Below, piece by piece: positions 41,847-51,901 of a DNA stretch of 64,000 nucleotides; position 1 is the first letter of the stretch; every line of letters starts with the position of its first letter. Source of the stretch: Flavobacterium macacae (GTDB taxonomy: Bacteria > Bacteroidota > Bacteroidia > Flavobacteriales > Flavobacteriaceae). Location of the stretch: assembly GCF_003865365.1 (NCBI RefSeq), contig NZ_RQVR01000007.1, positions 62,001 through 126,000 on the forward strand. The letters run 5' to 3'. The notes under the pieces are model-generated. The model was not told the origin of the DNA, did not search any database, and saw only the letters and a program-made list of their open reading frames with translations. The position numbers and the translations under genes are program-made.

Positions 41847-44687
41847 TTAATGCGCTTCCAGCCAGTTTTGTCCTTTGCCTAAATCCACAATCAAAGGAAC
41901 GTCTAACTTAACGGCACTTTCCATTTCTTCTTTTATCATCGGCTGGATTTTTTCTAATTCGCTGTTGTGAACATCAAAAACAAGCTCATCATGAACCTGA
42001 AGCAACATTTTGCTTTTCCAATTTTCAGCAATCAATCTTTTTTGGATGTTGATCATCGCAATTTTGATAATATCAGCCGCGCTTCCTTGAATCGGCGCGT
42101 TGACAGCATTGCGTTCGGCGCCACCTCTGACCATTGCATTTTGAGAATTGATGTCTTTTAAATAACGCCTTCTTCCTAAAATGGTCTGGACATAACCGTT
42201 TTCTCTCGCATATTCCACCTGTTCTTGGATGTAGGCTTTCAATCGCGGATACGTGACATAATACGCATCGATCAAATCTTTAGATTCGGCTCTTGAAAGT
42301 GAAGTTTGGTTGCTTAAGCCAAAGGCAGAAACGCCATAAACAATTCCGAAATTTACGGTTTTTGCGTGGCTTCTCTGTTCACGGGTTACTTCTTCTAAAG
42401 CCACATTGAAAACTTTTGCGGCTGTGGAAGCGTGAATGTCTTCTCCGTTTTGAAATGACTTGATCATATTTTCTTCCCCGCTCAAGGCGGCGATAATTCT
42501 AAGCTCAATTTGAGAATAATCGGCAGAAACCAGCGTGTAATTTTCATCTCTGGCAATAAATGCTTTTCTGATCTGGCGGCCTCTTTCGGTACGGATCGGG
42601 ATGTTCTGCAAATTCGGATTGTTGGAGCTCAAACGGCCTGTTGCAGCCACGGTTTGCATATAATCGGTGTGGACTCTTTGTGTTTTTTCGTTTACCTGAT
42701 TGGGCAAAGCGTCAACATAGGTGTTTTTTAATTTCACCAATTGTCTCCAGTCTAAAATATCTTGCACAAACGGACTCGTCAAAGCCAAATAAGAAAGTAC
42801 TTCTTCGCCGGTTGCATATTGTCCGGTTTTGGTCTTCTTTTGTTTTGCGCCGCCGATTTTTAATTTGTCAAAAAGAATATCTCCCAATTGTTTCGGCGAA
42901 GCCAAATTGAATTTTTCGCCTGCATTTTCATAAATCTGGTCCTCTAATTTTTGAATATCAGCTTCTAAATCTGCCGAAAGCGATTTTAAAAACGGAACGT
43001 CAAGATTGATTCCTTCCATTTCCATAGCGGCCAGAACGGGAACTAACGGCACTTCAATTTCTTCGAATAATTTCTTCGTATTTGTAGCGTCTAATTCGGT
43101 GTCGAAAAATTCTTTTAGTTGCAACGTCACGTCGGCATCTTCCACTGCATATTCTTTGACATCTTCCACCGAAACTTCACGCATCGTCTTTTGGTTTTTT
43201 CCTTTTTTTCCAATCAAATCTTCAATTGGTTTTGGAGAATATTGCAGGTAGGTTTCTGATAAAATGTCCATATTATGGCGCATATCCGGGTTGATCAAAT
43301 AATGTGCAATCATTGTATCAAAGATTTTTCCTTTGACTTCTACCTTATATTTGGCTAAAACTTTTAAATCGTATTTTAAATTCTGGCCGATTTTTTCAAT
43401 TTCTTCGGAATTAAAAAACGGAAGAAATTTAGCAACAACTGCTTGTGCTTCTTCTTGATTTTCTGGAATTGGAACGTAAAATCCTTTTCCTTTTTCCCAA
43501 GAAAATGAAATTCCGACCAATTCTGCTGTCAACGGATCGATTCCGGTTGTTTCGGTATCAAAACAAACACTTTTTTGTTTCAGAAGATTTTGCAACAAGA
43601 ATTTCATGGCCATATCGCCTTCCACGATTTGGTAAAAATGTTCGGTATCGGCCAAGGTTTTGTAAAAGCTGGTTCTGCCTTGTTCTACATTTTCTCCGTC
43701 AGCCGATGGCAATGCAAAAAGGTCAAACTGGTCGTCATTTTTTGGCTGTGCTTTTTTATACAAACGCGCTTCCGCTGGATTGTTTGCAACAGCAGCGTTG
43801 TGATCGACTCTAAATAAATTGTCAAATTGTTCAGCCATTCTCCTGAATTCCAATTCTTGGAAAATAGCTTCGGTTTTTTCAATATCGGGACGTGTCAATT
43901 CATAATCTTCTTCGTGAAAAGTCACATCGCAATCAACGATAATTGTGGCTAATTTTTTAGAAAGAATCCCTTTTTCTTTATTGGCCTCGATGTTTTCTTT
44001 CATCTTTCCTTTTAGCTCGTGCGTGTTTGCCAAAAGGTTTTCCATCGAACCGTATTCTTTCAAAAATTTCTTGGCTGTTTTTTCACCAACTCCTGGCAAC
44101 CCAGGAATGTTATCGACAGCATCGCCCATCATTCCAAGGAAATCAATCACTTGCTCTGGTCTTTCAATTTCAAATTTCTCTAAAACTTCTGGAATTCCCC
44201 AGATTTCGATTCCGTTGCCCATTCTCGCGGGCTTGTACATGAAGATATTTTCAGAAACCAGTTGTGCAAAATCTTTGTCTGGCGTGACCATAAAAACTTT
44301 GTAATTCTGTTTTTCTGCTTGTTTTGCAATGGTTCCAATCAAATCATCGGCTTCGCAACCGGCAATTTCAATAATCGGAATGTGCATCGCTTTCAATAAA
44401 TCTTGTATATAAGGTATGGCAATTTTTATCGCGTCAGGCGTGGCGTCACGATTTGCCTTGTATTCGGTGTACATTTGTGTCCTGGCGTGGCTTCCTTCCT
44501 TGTCAAAAGCTACGGCCAAATGATCTGGTTTTTCTCTTTTGATGACATCTAAAAGCGAATTCATAAATCCCATAATGGCGGAAGTATCCATTCCTTTTGA
44601 GTTGATTCTTGGGTTTTTTATAAATGCAAAATAACCGCGAAAAATCAGGGCGTAGGCATCGAGAAGGAAAAGGCGTTTTTGTGACAT
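41847..44687 (-). CDS. polA: DNA polymerase I
   Basis: 946 residues with all three domains. 5'-3' exonuclease at ~1-290 (FLLDAYALIFRGYFAF, GCEADDLIGTIAKQAE, MGDAVDNIPGLPGVGEKTAKKFL). 3'-5' proofreading domain with intact acid motif CFDTETTGIDP. Polymerase domain with NLQNIPIRTERGRQIRKAFI, SADYSQIELRIIAALSGE, REQRSHAKTVNFGIVYG and LLQVHDELVFDV. Fills gaps and removes RNA primers. A -7-like TATTTTTG lies on the minus strand at 44717-44710. Confidence 0.97.
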   Translation of the reverse strand: MSQKRLFLLDAYALIFRGYFAFIKNPRINSKGMDTSAIMGFMNSLLDVIKREKPDHLAVAFDKEGSHARTQMYTEYKANRDATPDAIKIAIPYIQDLLKAMHIPIIEIAGCEADDLIGTIAKQAEKQNYKVFMVTPDKDFAQLVSENIFMYKPARMGNGIEIWGIPEVLEKFEIERPEQVIDFLGMMGDAVDNIPGLPGVGEKTAKKFLKEYGSMENLLANTHELKGKMKENIEANKEKGILSKKLATIIVDCDVTFHEEDYELTRPDIEKTEAIFQELEFRRMAEQFDNLFRVDHNAAVANNPAEARLYKKAQPKNDDQFDLFALPSADGENVEQGRTSFYKTLADTEHFYQIVEGDMAMKFLLQNLLKQKSVCFDTETTGIDPLTAELVGISFSWEKGKGFYVPIPENQEEAQAVVAKFLPFFNSEEIEKIGQNLKYDLKVLAKYKVEVKGKIFDTMIAHYLINPDMRHNMDILSETYLQYSPKPIEDLIGKKGKNQKTMREVSVEDVKEYAVEDADVTLQLKEFFDTELDATNTKKLFEEIEVPLVPVLAAMEMEGINLDVPFLKSLSADLEADIQKLEDQIYENAGEKFNLASPKQLGDILFDKLKIGGAKQKKTKTGQYATGEEVLSYLALTSPFVQDILDWRQLVKLKNTYVDALPNQVNEKTQRVHTDYMQTVAATGRLSSNNPNLQNIPIRTERGRQIRKAFIARDENYTLVSADYSQIELRIIAALSGEENMIKSFQNGEDIHASTAAKVFNVALEEVTREQRSHAKTVNFGIVYGVSAFGLSNQTSLSRAESKDLIDAYYVTYPRLKAYIQEQVEYARENGYVQTILGRRRYLKDINSQNAMVRGGAERNAVNAPIQGSAADIIKIAMINIQKRLIAENWKSKMLLQVHDELVFDVHNSELEKIQPMIKEEMESAVKLDVPLIVDLGKGQNWLEAH

Positions 44688-45002
44688 AAAATTTTATTTG
44701 TATAGGTTTCAAAAATACAAAACTTAGGCGCTAAAAATAGAAAACCGGCGCTAAATTACTAACATCGGTTTTTCAATAAAAAACAAAAAACTGACTAAAT
44801 AACAAAATGAAACGGATTTCAAATGATTTCCTTCTGGTTTTTGGGATCGTTTTTTGACCGTTTTTATAACCTGTAGATAAAGATACGGTGGTAAAATAGG
44901 CAGGGAGTTTTGTATTGGAAATTGTGTATAGTTAAAATTTAACCAATTATTCAAAAGACGAGTTTATTATTTATTTACTTTGCTTAAATTCAAATACAAA
45001 TT
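44688..45002. other. Divergent intergenic region, polA / metallophosphoesterase
   Basis: 315 bases. On the polA side TATTTTTG (minus, 44717-44710) is a possible -7 element. Apart from a short direct repeat of GGCGCTAAA (around 44727 and 44749), I see no gene, RNA or terminator. Confidence 0.45.
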
Positions 45003-46241
45003 ATGCTTCGCTGGATCTTTTTTATAGCTTTTGTACTTCTCGTAGAACTTTATGCCTTCCAGGCTTTCAAAACCATAACAAGGGCAAAATGGATTATAAT
45101 TCCATATCAAATCATTTCTCTTGCCATTATCGTTTTTGTAATTTATTCTTTTACGCAATTTGACCGAACTGTGGGCCAAAACCGTCAGTCGCTCATTACT
45201 TTTGGGTTGCTTCTGCTTACTTTTTTACCAAAGCTTATTGTTACTTTATTTTTATTTGGAGAAGATGTGTATCGCGTTTTTATGGGGATAATTACCAATT
45301 TTACAGGAGATAATTCTGCAGAATCGGGTTCGTTTTTGCCAGACAGAAGAAAATTTGTAAGCCAAATTGCGCTTGGAGCGGCCGCTATTCCGTTTTTATC
45401 GCTGCTGTACGGCATGACCGTTGGGAAATACAATTATAAAGTAATAAGACAAGCCATTTTTTTTCCAGACCTGCCTGACAGTTTTGACGGAATGACGATT
45501 ACCCATATTTCAGATATTCATTCTGGCAGTTTTGATAATCCTGAGAAAATCCAATATGCTATTGATTTGATAAACGAGCAGAATTCAGATATTGTACTTT
45601 TTACCGGAGATATTGTCAACACACATGCGACCGAAATGCATCCGTGGATTGATACTTTCAAGAAAATTCACATTCCCAAGTTTGGTAAATATTCCGTTTT
45701 AGGAAACCATGATTATGGCGAGTACGTGACTTGGCCTTCGGCAAAAGAAAAGAATGATAATTTTGAAGCCATTAAAGATTTGCACCGCCAAATAGATTTT
45801 AAGCTGTTGCTGAACGAGAATGTAAAAATCAATAACGGGACAGAAGAAATTGCTTTATTGGGATTAGAAAATTGGGGACATAATTTTAAAAAAGCTGGAG
45901 ATTTAGCCAAATCTACTCTTGGTTTGACAGATTCTGATTTTAAAATAATAATGAGCCACGATCCGTCGCATTGGGAATATGAAGTTAAAAACCATAAGAC
46001 AAAATACCATCTGACTTTGAGCGGGCACACACACGGATTGCAATTAGGAATTGAAATTCCGGGCATATTTAAGTGGAGTCCAGTACAATATGTTTACAAG
46101 CAATGGGCAGGATTGTATGAAAATTTGGGAAGATATGTCTATGTAAACCGCGGTTTTGGCTTTCATGCCTATCCGGGCCGTGTGGGAATTATGCCTGAAA
46201 TTACAGTGCTTACGCTAAAAAAAGGTAAAAATGTGGCATAA
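45003..46241 (+). CDS. Membrane metallophosphoesterase
   Basis: 412 residues. Four to five membrane helices occupy ~1-150 (WIFFIAFVLLVELYAF; IIPYQIISLAIIVFVIYSF; LITFGLLLLTFLPKLIVTLFLF). The calcineurin-type domain follows with the metal ligands ITHISDIHSG, LFTGDIVN, VLGNHDYG, MSHDPSHW and LSGHTHGLQLG. Members of this YkuE-like group hydrolyse phosphoesters, some of lipid origin, and sit at the membrane. The thioredoxin-like gene follows 76 bases downstream in the same direction. Confidence 0.92.
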   Translation: MLRWIFFIAFVLLVELYAFQAFKTITRAKWIIIPYQIISLAIIVFVIYSFTQFDRTVGQNRQSLITFGLLLLTFLPKLIVTLFLFGEDVYRVFMGIITNFTGDNSAESGSFLPDRRKFVSQIALGAAAIPFLSLLYGMTVGKYNYKVIRQAIFFPDLPDSFDGMTITHISDIHSGSFDNPEKIQYAIDLINEQNSDIVLFTGDIVNTHATEMHPWIDTFKKIHIPKFGKYSVLGNHDYGEYVTWPSAKEKNDNFEAIKDLHRQIDFKLLLNENVKINNGTEEIALLGLENWGHNFKKAGDLAKSTLGLTDSDFKIIMSHDPSHWEYEVKNHKTKYHLTLSGHTHGLQLGIEIPGIFKWSPVQYVYKQWAGLYENLGRYVYVNRGFGFHAYPGRVGIMPEITVLTLKKGKNVA

Positions 46242-46317
46242 TTAAGTAAATATGCTACATTTGTATTAAAAATTGTTGTAAATTAGGATTAAAAGACAAA
46301 AGAAAACTTACAATTAT

Positions 46318-46614
46318 ATGTCAAAATTTGGAGAACTTATCAATGCCTCAGTACCAGTATTAATTGACTTCTATACAGAATGGAACGAACAGTCTGTGTC
46401 AATGCATCCGGTGATTAGAGATGTCGCGGCGGCTTTGGGAGACCGAGCAAAAGTGATTAAGATCGATGTTGATAAAAATCAGGAATTGGCCGATGCCCTT
46501 CGAATCAAAGGACTTCCTACGCTGATGATTTACAAAGAAGGACAGATGATCTGGAGACAATCTGGTGAAATGGACGCCAACACCATCATTGGCTTGGTGC
46601 AGGAACACGCTTAG
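46318..46614 (+). CDS. Thioredoxin-fold protein lacking the CXXC site
   Basis: 98 residues, a complete thioredoxin fold by pattern (VPVLIDFYTEW, KVIKIDVDKNQELADALRIKGLPTLMIYKEG with the cis-Pro in GLPT). The redox motif WCGPC is replaced by WNEQS (residues 22-26), so no disulfide chemistry is possible at that site. It may be a chaperone-like or scaffold protein. The stop overlaps the convergent deacetylase gene by four bases. Confidence 0.88.
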   Translation: MSKFGELINASVPVLIDFYTEWNEQSVSMHPVIRDVAAALGDRAKVIKIDVDKNQELADALRIKGLPTLMIYKEGQMIWRQSGEMDANTIIGLVQEHA

Positions 46615-47258
46615 TGTATTGTTTCAAACACAAATCCTTTATTTTTTAAATATTCAATTGCTTTTGGCAATGCGTATTCCAGGTTTTTAAAAGCCTTTAG
46701 GCTGTCATGGCATGCAATAATGCTGCCGGGGACAGTATTTTTTATGATATTTTCCAGACATTGTTCTGGAGAAATCTCCTTGTCATAATCTACGCTCAAC
46801 ACATCCCACATTATAATTTTATAGCCCATTTTTCGCAAAACTTTTGATTGCGAAGGTTTGATCTTGCCGTAAGGCGGACGAAAAATTTTGGTTTTTAGAT
46901 TTAAATTTTTGGTTTTTTCGTTTATGGCTTCTTCACAAAGAAGTGTGTTTTTAATGTATTCTTCTTTGCGCGAATTCCATCCTTTTAAATGGTTGAAAGT
47001 GTGGTTCCCGATCGAATGCCCACTTTCAATTACTTTCTGAAAAATGGCAGGATGCTTTTTAATATTGTCTCCAATACAGAAAAAAGTCGCTTTTACTTCG
47101 TGCTGCTTCAGTGTTTCTAAAACCCATTCAGTTACTTCAGGAATAGGGCCGTCATCAAAAGTCAGGTAGATTTTGTTTTCAGAATTTTTTATGTCCCAAA
47201 TATATTTTCTAAAAATCCATTTTACAAATCGGTTGGTTTTTACCCACATCAAATCCAT
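46611..47258 (-). CDS. Polysaccharide deacetylase (NodB-type)
   Basis: 215 residues from ATG 47258. NodB homology domain: YLTFDDGPIPEVTEWVL with the metal/acid Asp pair, SIGNHTFNH supplying two His, and IFRPPYGKIKPSQ, then GSIIACHDSLKAF. It would remove acetyl groups from cell-wall or surface sugars. A hydrophobic segment suitable as a signal is missing, so location is uncertain. It follows the DUF2723 gene by 78 bases and is probably co-transcribed. Confidence 0.92.
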   Translation of the reverse strand: MDLMWVKTNRFVKWIFRKYIWDIKNSENKIYLTFDDGPIPEVTEWVLETLKQHEVKATFFCIGDNIKKHPAIFQKVIESGHSIGNHTFNHLKGWNSRKEEYIKNTLLCEEAINEKTKNLNLKTKIFRPPYGKIKPSQSKVLRKMGYKIIMWDVLSVDYDKEISPEQCLENIIKNTVPGSIIACHDSLKAFKNLEYALPKAIEYLKNKGFVFETIH

Positions 47259-47336
47259 AATACATTTTTTTTTATAAATAAAATGTGCCAAAACTGATTG
47301 CAGATTGGCACATTTTAAACTCAAATTAGTTAACTA

Positions 47337-50300
47337 TTATTTTAAATTTTCACGCTTAAATTGTTTGAACATTGCGTTGAAAGAATTGAAGGTTTTCTTG
47401 TTTTGTTCATAAAACTCTAAATCGCCACGGTCTTTCATGACTTCCAGTAAGCTTCTGTATCTTTCGATGTCAGTAACGATGTCAATATAATGGTCTTCTT
47501 GTTTTGCAAAAGTATACGTTTTGAAATGCGTTAAGCTTTCTTGGTATTTCTTTGAGACTTTGGTTAAAATATCCCTCGCTTTTTGTTTTTCGCCCACTTC
47601 ATAGTAGCCTCCAGCAAAAGGTTCCAAGAAAGTGTAAAAGCCAAATTGATCGATTGGCATTTCTTTCATTGCCAGATCAATAATGTCTTTTGCTTTTTTA
47701 GTCTTTCCTTCATTGATCAGCTGTTCCATCAATCGGGCCAGATTTGTTCTGTACGTGATGCTGTTTTTGCGGGTTTCTGGATCGTGGTAGATTTTAGTAC
47801 TGCCGCTATTTCCCCAATCCCATTTCATCACGATGTCATACATTTTGTCAGAATCGATCTGTCCCATGTCCATTGGGCTGGCCGCTTTTGATAAAGGTGT
47901 TTTTATCGGAACTAATTTATAAACGACCCCGTCCAGTTGCAAGTAGTCTTTCATCCAAAGGTAATCATCGTCTCCAAAGCTTCCTCCAGTGAAATAAATA
48001 GGGCGTTTCCAGTCATTTTGAGCCACGATATCCAGCATCATCAATCTGTTTTTGTACAAGGCGCCTTCTTTGATATTTACATCAATGAAAGGTACAATTG
48101 AATCATAGAATTTTGGAGAAACCATTTTGTTTTTAATGATTTCTTCTTTGTTTACCGGAATTCTCAACTTGTTTGTTGGAAAGAAATTGATTTTTTGACC
48201 ATTTGGAATTTCATACAAAGTTCGCGGATCCTCTAATGACAAAAAGCTAATGAAATCTTTAATATTCCAGCGATTCTCTGTTTGCGGACGATAAATGGAA
48301 TAATTCAACTTGTCTCCCACATATTGGTCGTGCGTAAAGCTGATTGGTAAAGGCTCCGATTCATACGCTTTCGCTTTCATTTGGTCAATATACCAATCTG
48401 TCATAAACAAACTGGTATTCACGATTCTAACATCGGTTCTGATGTGTTCAATTTCTTGAGCATACCATAACGGGAAAGTGTCGTTGTCGCCAATTGTAAA
48501 TAATATGGCATTTGGTTCACACGATTCTAAGTAATTTCGTGCCATTGCCAATGCGGTATATTTTTCAGAGCGATCGTGATCATCCCAGTTTTGAGAAGCC
48601 ATTAATACCGGTGCGGCTAAAAGCGTGACAGCAATAACAACGGGTCCGGCAATTTTTGGGCTTAAGAATTTTTTAATGGTGTCATATATGGCATAAACTC
48701 CGAAACCGATCCAAATTGCAAATACATAAAAGGATCCTACCAATGCATAATCTCTTTCACGAGGCTCGAAAGGTCTTTCATTTAAATAAATTTTTAAGGC
48801 TAAACCGGTAAATAGGAATAAAACCAATAAGACATAAAATCCTTTTAAGTCTTTATTTGCGTGGTAAACCAATCCGATGATTCCAAGAATAAAGGGTAAG
48901 AAATAGTACAAGTTTCTTCCTTTATTGTTTAAAACATCAGGAGAAAGATTTTGTTGCGATCCCAGACGTGCTTCGTCAATGAAATCGATTCCGCTCATCC
49001 AGTTTCCGTCCAGACTGTCATAACTTCCTTGGTTATCATTTTGTCTTCCGGTGAAATTCCACATTAAATACCTCCAGTACATGTATCCAAATTGGTATTC
49101 GAACATAAATGAAATGTTGTCGCCTGTTGTGGGTTTGTCAATGATTAAATAATCGCCGTAAGTTTTCAAGAATTTATGATATCCGTCTGTATCGATTTGT
49201 CCAGACATGTAACCTCTTCTGAATTCAGAAACGGTTTTCTCCATTTCTGCACGAATCTGGGTAACATAATGCTGAAGTTCTTCTTCGGATAATTCATTTG
49301 GATTTACGCCATATCTAGGAAGCTCATTTTCGTAAGAATAATTTGGATCTAATCTAAAATTTAAGACATTGGTAAAAGTCATGTAATTGGCGGCGTGATC
49401 GGTACTCCACATTCTCGGAAGAAATGCTTTGTGATTGTCATCTGTATTTTGTTCCGCTTTGATATAATTGTTTACAATAACATATTTTCCTGTTTTGTAA
49501 TCTCTTTCGTAGTTCGGTTTTCCATCTAAGTAAGGAGTGTCTTTATCTAAACCAGCATACGTATCAGAAAATTGAGGGCCATAAAACAAAGGGTTTGAGC
49601 CATATTGCTCTCTATTATAATACGCTAAAACTTCTCTTGCGTCAGAAGGTTTGTTTTCGTTAATAACCACATTTGCATTGGCACGAATCGGTAACATCAT
49701 CCAAGTTGAGAATCCAATTAAGATGAAAAGGATGCACAAAATCATGGTGTTTAATTGTACAAAACCTTTTTGTTTCGTGTATTTTAATCCAAAATAAAAT
49801 GCAGCGACGAATAATAAAGCCACAAAGATGGTTCCTGAATCAAATGGAAGGCCAAGACTGTTTACCATAAAAACCTCTGTTTTTCCGAAGAATCCCATCG
49901 TTAAAGGCAAAAGCAATTGGAAAATAAACAGCAAAACAGAGACTACCACAATGTTTGCGATAATGAAATTTTTGACTGTAACTGTTTTGTAATGTTTGAA
50001 ATAATATAAAAATCCGATAGAAGGAATCGTCAATAGGGCCATAAAGTGGACTCCAAAAGATAGACCTACCACTAATGATATGATTAATAGCCAGCGATTT
50101 CCTCTTGGCGTGTCCATGTCTTGTTCCCAACGCAACCCTAACCAAAATAGAACAGCTATCAGTAAGCTTGCCATGGCATAAACTTCGGCTTCCACAGCGT
50201 TGTACCAAAAACTATCTGAAAAAGTATACGCCAAAGAACCTACAAAAGCACTTCCTAAAATAGCGACCGAATTACTGTTGTCGATCTCAGAAAACCTCGA

Positions 50301-50621
50301 AACTAACTTTTTCAAGATCATTGTCATGGACCAAAACATAAAAAGAATGGCAAAGGCACTTGAAAAAACAGACATCATATTAACCATCAAAGCCACCTTT
50401 GAAGCTTCGGTTGCGAACATTGCAAAGAAGGCTCCCATCATCTGATAAAGCGGTGCGCCGGGCGGGTGGCCGACTTCAAGTTTTGCGGCTGTTGATATAT
50501 ATTCGCCACAATCCCAGAAACTTAATGTGGGTTCAACAGTTAGGGAATAAGTCACTAATGCGATTGCAAAAACTGACCATCCGATAATTGTGTTCCATTT
50601 TTTAAAGTTGAAAGATACCAT
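47337..50621 (-). CDS. DUF2723 polytopic membrane protein (GT-C-like)
   Basis: 1094 residues. The first ~330 residues carry many membrane helices with the DUF2723 signature (SLTVEPTLSFWDCGEYISTAAKLEVGHPPGAPLYQMMGAFFA), including the acidic residues in the first loop typical of GT-C glycosyltransferases. More helices occur at ~560-700, then a long extramembrane C-terminus with helical repeats ends the protein. Related proteins are proposed to mannosylate exported proteins; O-glycosylation of secreted proteins is known in Bacteroidota, but the activity of this one is inferred. Confidence 0.9.
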   Translation of the reverse strand: MVSFNFKKWNTIIGWSVFAIALVTYSLTVEPTLSFWDCGEYISTAAKLEVGHPPGAPLYQMMGAFFAMFATEASKVALMVNMMSVFSSAFAILFMFWSMTMILKKLVSRFSEIDNSNSVAILGSAFVGSLAYTFSDSFWYNAVEAEVYAMASLLIAVLFWLGLRWEQDMDTPRGNRWLLIISLVVGLSFGVHFMALLTIPSIGFLYYFKHYKTVTVKNFIIANIVVVSVLLFIFQLLLPLTMGFFGKTEVFMVNSLGLPFDSGTIFVALLFVAAFYFGLKYTKQKGFVQLNTMILCILFILIGFSTWMMLPIRANANVVINENKPSDAREVLAYYNREQYGSNPLFYGPQFSDTYAGLDKDTPYLDGKPNYERDYKTGKYVIVNNYIKAEQNTDDNHKAFLPRMWSTDHAANYMTFTNVLNFRLDPNYSYENELPRYGVNPNELSEEELQHYVTQIRAEMEKTVSEFRRGYMSGQIDTDGYHKFLKTYGDYLIIDKPTTGDNISFMFEYQFGYMYWRYLMWNFTGRQNDNQGSYDSLDGNWMSGIDFIDEARLGSQQNLSPDVLNNKGRNLYYFLPFILGIIGLVYHANKDLKGFYVLLVLFLFTGLALKIYLNERPFEPRERDYALVGSFYVFAIWIGFGVYAIYDTIKKFLSPKIAGPVVIAVTLLAAPVLMASQNWDDHDRSEKYTALAMARNYLESCEPNAILFTIGDNDTFPLWYAQEIEHIRTDVRIVNTSLFMTDWYIDQMKAKAYESEPLPISFTHDQYVGDKLNYSIYRPQTENRWNIKDFISFLSLEDPRTLYEIPNGQKINFFPTNKLRIPVNKEEIIKNKMVSPKFYDSIVPFIDVNIKEGALYKNRLMMLDIVAQNDWKRPIYFTGGSFGDDDYLWMKDYLQLDGVVYKLVPIKTPLSKAASPMDMGQIDSDKMYDIVMKWDWGNSGSTKIYHDPETRKNSITYRTNLARLMEQLINEGKTKKAKDIIDLAMKEMPIDQFGFYTFLEPFAGGYYEVGEKQKARDILTKVSKKYQESLTHFKTYTFAKQEDHYIDIVTDIERYRSLLEVMKDRGDLEFYEQNKKTFNSFNAMFKQFKRENLK

Positions 50622-50713
50622 AATAGACTACTAATTTTATACTTGCAAAGAAAATGCTTTTTTGCTTAACGGAAAGCCAAAAAAAAAAAATTCAAGAAAA
50701 ATTGAAAAAAAAC

Positions 50714-50743
50714 TTGCACAATATGTTTTTTGTACTAAATTTG
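50714..50743 (+). promoter_or_regulatory. Promoter of tRNA-Gln
   Basis: TTG (50714-50716), 19-base spacer, TAAATTTG (50736-50743): a full consensus match 20 bases before the tRNA. Confidence 0.75.
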
Positions 50744-50763
50744 CACTCGCAATAAAGAAATAC

Positions 50764-50834
50764 TGGCCTATGGTGTAATGGTAACACTACTGTTTTTGGT
50801 GCAGTCATTCAAGGTTCGAGTCCTTGTGGGCCAA
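50764..50834 (+). tRNA. tRNA-Gln (anticodon TTG)
   Basis: A cloverleaf is formed: acceptor TGGCCTA/TGGGCCA, D arm with GGTGTAATGGTAACAC, anticodon stem ACTGT/GCAGT with loop TTTTGGT (anticodon TTG, 50796-50798), and T arm with GGTTCGAGTCC. The CCA end is not encoded. Decodes CAA/CAG. A terminator follows at once. Confidence 0.96.
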
Positions 50835-50840
50835 CAAAAA

Positions 50841-50869
50841 ACCTCTCAAGAAATTGAGAGGTTTTTTTA
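50841..50869. terminator. Terminator of tRNA-Gln and the stress-protein gene
   Basis: ACCTCTCAA pairs with TTGAGAGGT around a GAAA tetraloop, followed by seven T on the plus strand and by a run of A (T on the minus strand) on the other side, so it can serve both directions. Confidence 0.9.
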
Positions 50870-50886
50870 TGCAGTTAATTGAAATA

Positions 50887-51711
50887 TTAGATTTTAAATG
50901 TCACCACCGGACGTTTTGAATGGTTCACTAAATCTTCACTAATGCTTCCGTTAAAGAAATGGGAAATACCTTTTCTTCCGTGCGTGCTCATTCCGATCAA
51001 GTCGGCATTGATGCTTTTAGCAAAGTTTAAAACTCCTTTTTCTACATTGGTGTCGTTGTAAATGTGAGAAGTGTAGTTTGAAATATTGAATTCTTGGATA
51101 AAATCAGTCATTATTTTCTTAGCAACCTCAGTTGATTTGAAATTATTTGGCGTGTTGATCATTACCAAATTTAAGTGGGCGTTGAATTTTGTTGCAAAAT
51201 CTACCACTTTTGTAAATGAATTTTTGATTTCATCGCTAAAGTCTGAGGCGAAAACGAATTTCTCTACGCTAAAATCAGCATCTTCTTTTTTGATTACTAA
51301 AACAGGAATGTCTGAAGAGCGAACTACTTTTTCAGTATTTGAACCAATAAACATTTCTTGAAAACCGCTAGCTCCATGTGATCCCATTATGATTAAATCC
51401 ACATTATTTTTGTGGCTGACGCTTACAATTCCTTCAAAAGCTTTTTCAAATTGGATGGCTTGTGAAACGGTAATTCCTTGTAAATAGTCAACATCCATTA
51501 AGCTTTCCAGTTTTTCGATCGCTTTGTTTTTGAAAAACATGATTTCTGGAATATCGCTTCCAGATCCAATTGCATCACTTCCTTGTCCGGGTAATTCAAG
51601 CATGTGCAAGAGAATGATTTCTCCGTTATTTTCACGGGCAATTTTTGCGGCAACTTTAAGTGCGTATTCGGCGTGGTTTGAAAAGTCGGTAGGGACTAAA
51701 ATTTTTTTCAT
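50887..51711 (-). CDS. Tandem universal stress protein
   Basis: 274 residues with two UspA domains. The first starts KKILVPTDFSNHAEYALKVA and ends with the ATP loop GSHGASGFQEMFIGSNTEKV; the second ends GMSTHGRKGISHFFNGSISEDLVNH. Both G-2x-G-9x-G(S/T) loops are present, so ATP binding is possible in each. Stress-response role by family; no partner nearby. Confidence 0.93.
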   Translation of the reverse strand: MKKILVPTDFSNHAEYALKVAAKIARENNGEIILLHMLELPGQGSDAIGSGSDIPEIMFFKNKAIEKLESLMDVDYLQGITVSQAIQFEKAFEGIVSVSHKNNVDLIIMGSHGASGFQEMFIGSNTEKVVRSSDIPVLVIKKEDADFSVEKFVFASDFSDEIKNSFTKVVDFATKFNAHLNLVMINTPNNFKSTEVAKKIMTDFIQEFNISNYTSHIYNDTNVEKGVLNFAKSINADLIGMSTHGRKGISHFFNGSISEDLVNHSKRPVVTFKI

Positions 51712-51831
51712 AGTTGTAAGGTTAAGAATATTTTATAAAAAATTATGTTCGTTTTTCCTACATTAAAGGTAAGAATAAAAAATAACATCGCACAATATAC
51801 TGCAATGATTTTAGATATCTAAAAAAAACAC

Positions 51832-51839
51832 TATATTTG
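51832..51839 (+). promoter_or_regulatory. -7 element of the rimP-nusA-infB operon
   Basis: TATATTTG fits TAnnTTTG, with transcription expected near 51846, only about 22 bases before the leader hairpin. No TTG is at the expected spacing. Confidence 0.5.
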
Positions 51840-51867
51840 CACCGTTATTTATTAAAAACTAGATAAT

Positions 51868-51893
51868 GAGGGGACTAATTGTCCCCTCTTTTT
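51868..51893 (+). promoter_or_regulatory. Terminator-like hairpin in the rimP-nusA-infB leader
   Basis: GAGGGGAC (51868-51875) pairs perfectly with GTCCCCTC (51881-51888) around TAATT and is followed by five T. It lies between the promoter and the rimP ATG at 51902. Its form is that of an intrinsic terminator, which would attenuate the whole operon, including nusA. Confidence 0.75.
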
Positions 51894-51901
51894 ATAAAAA
51901 T

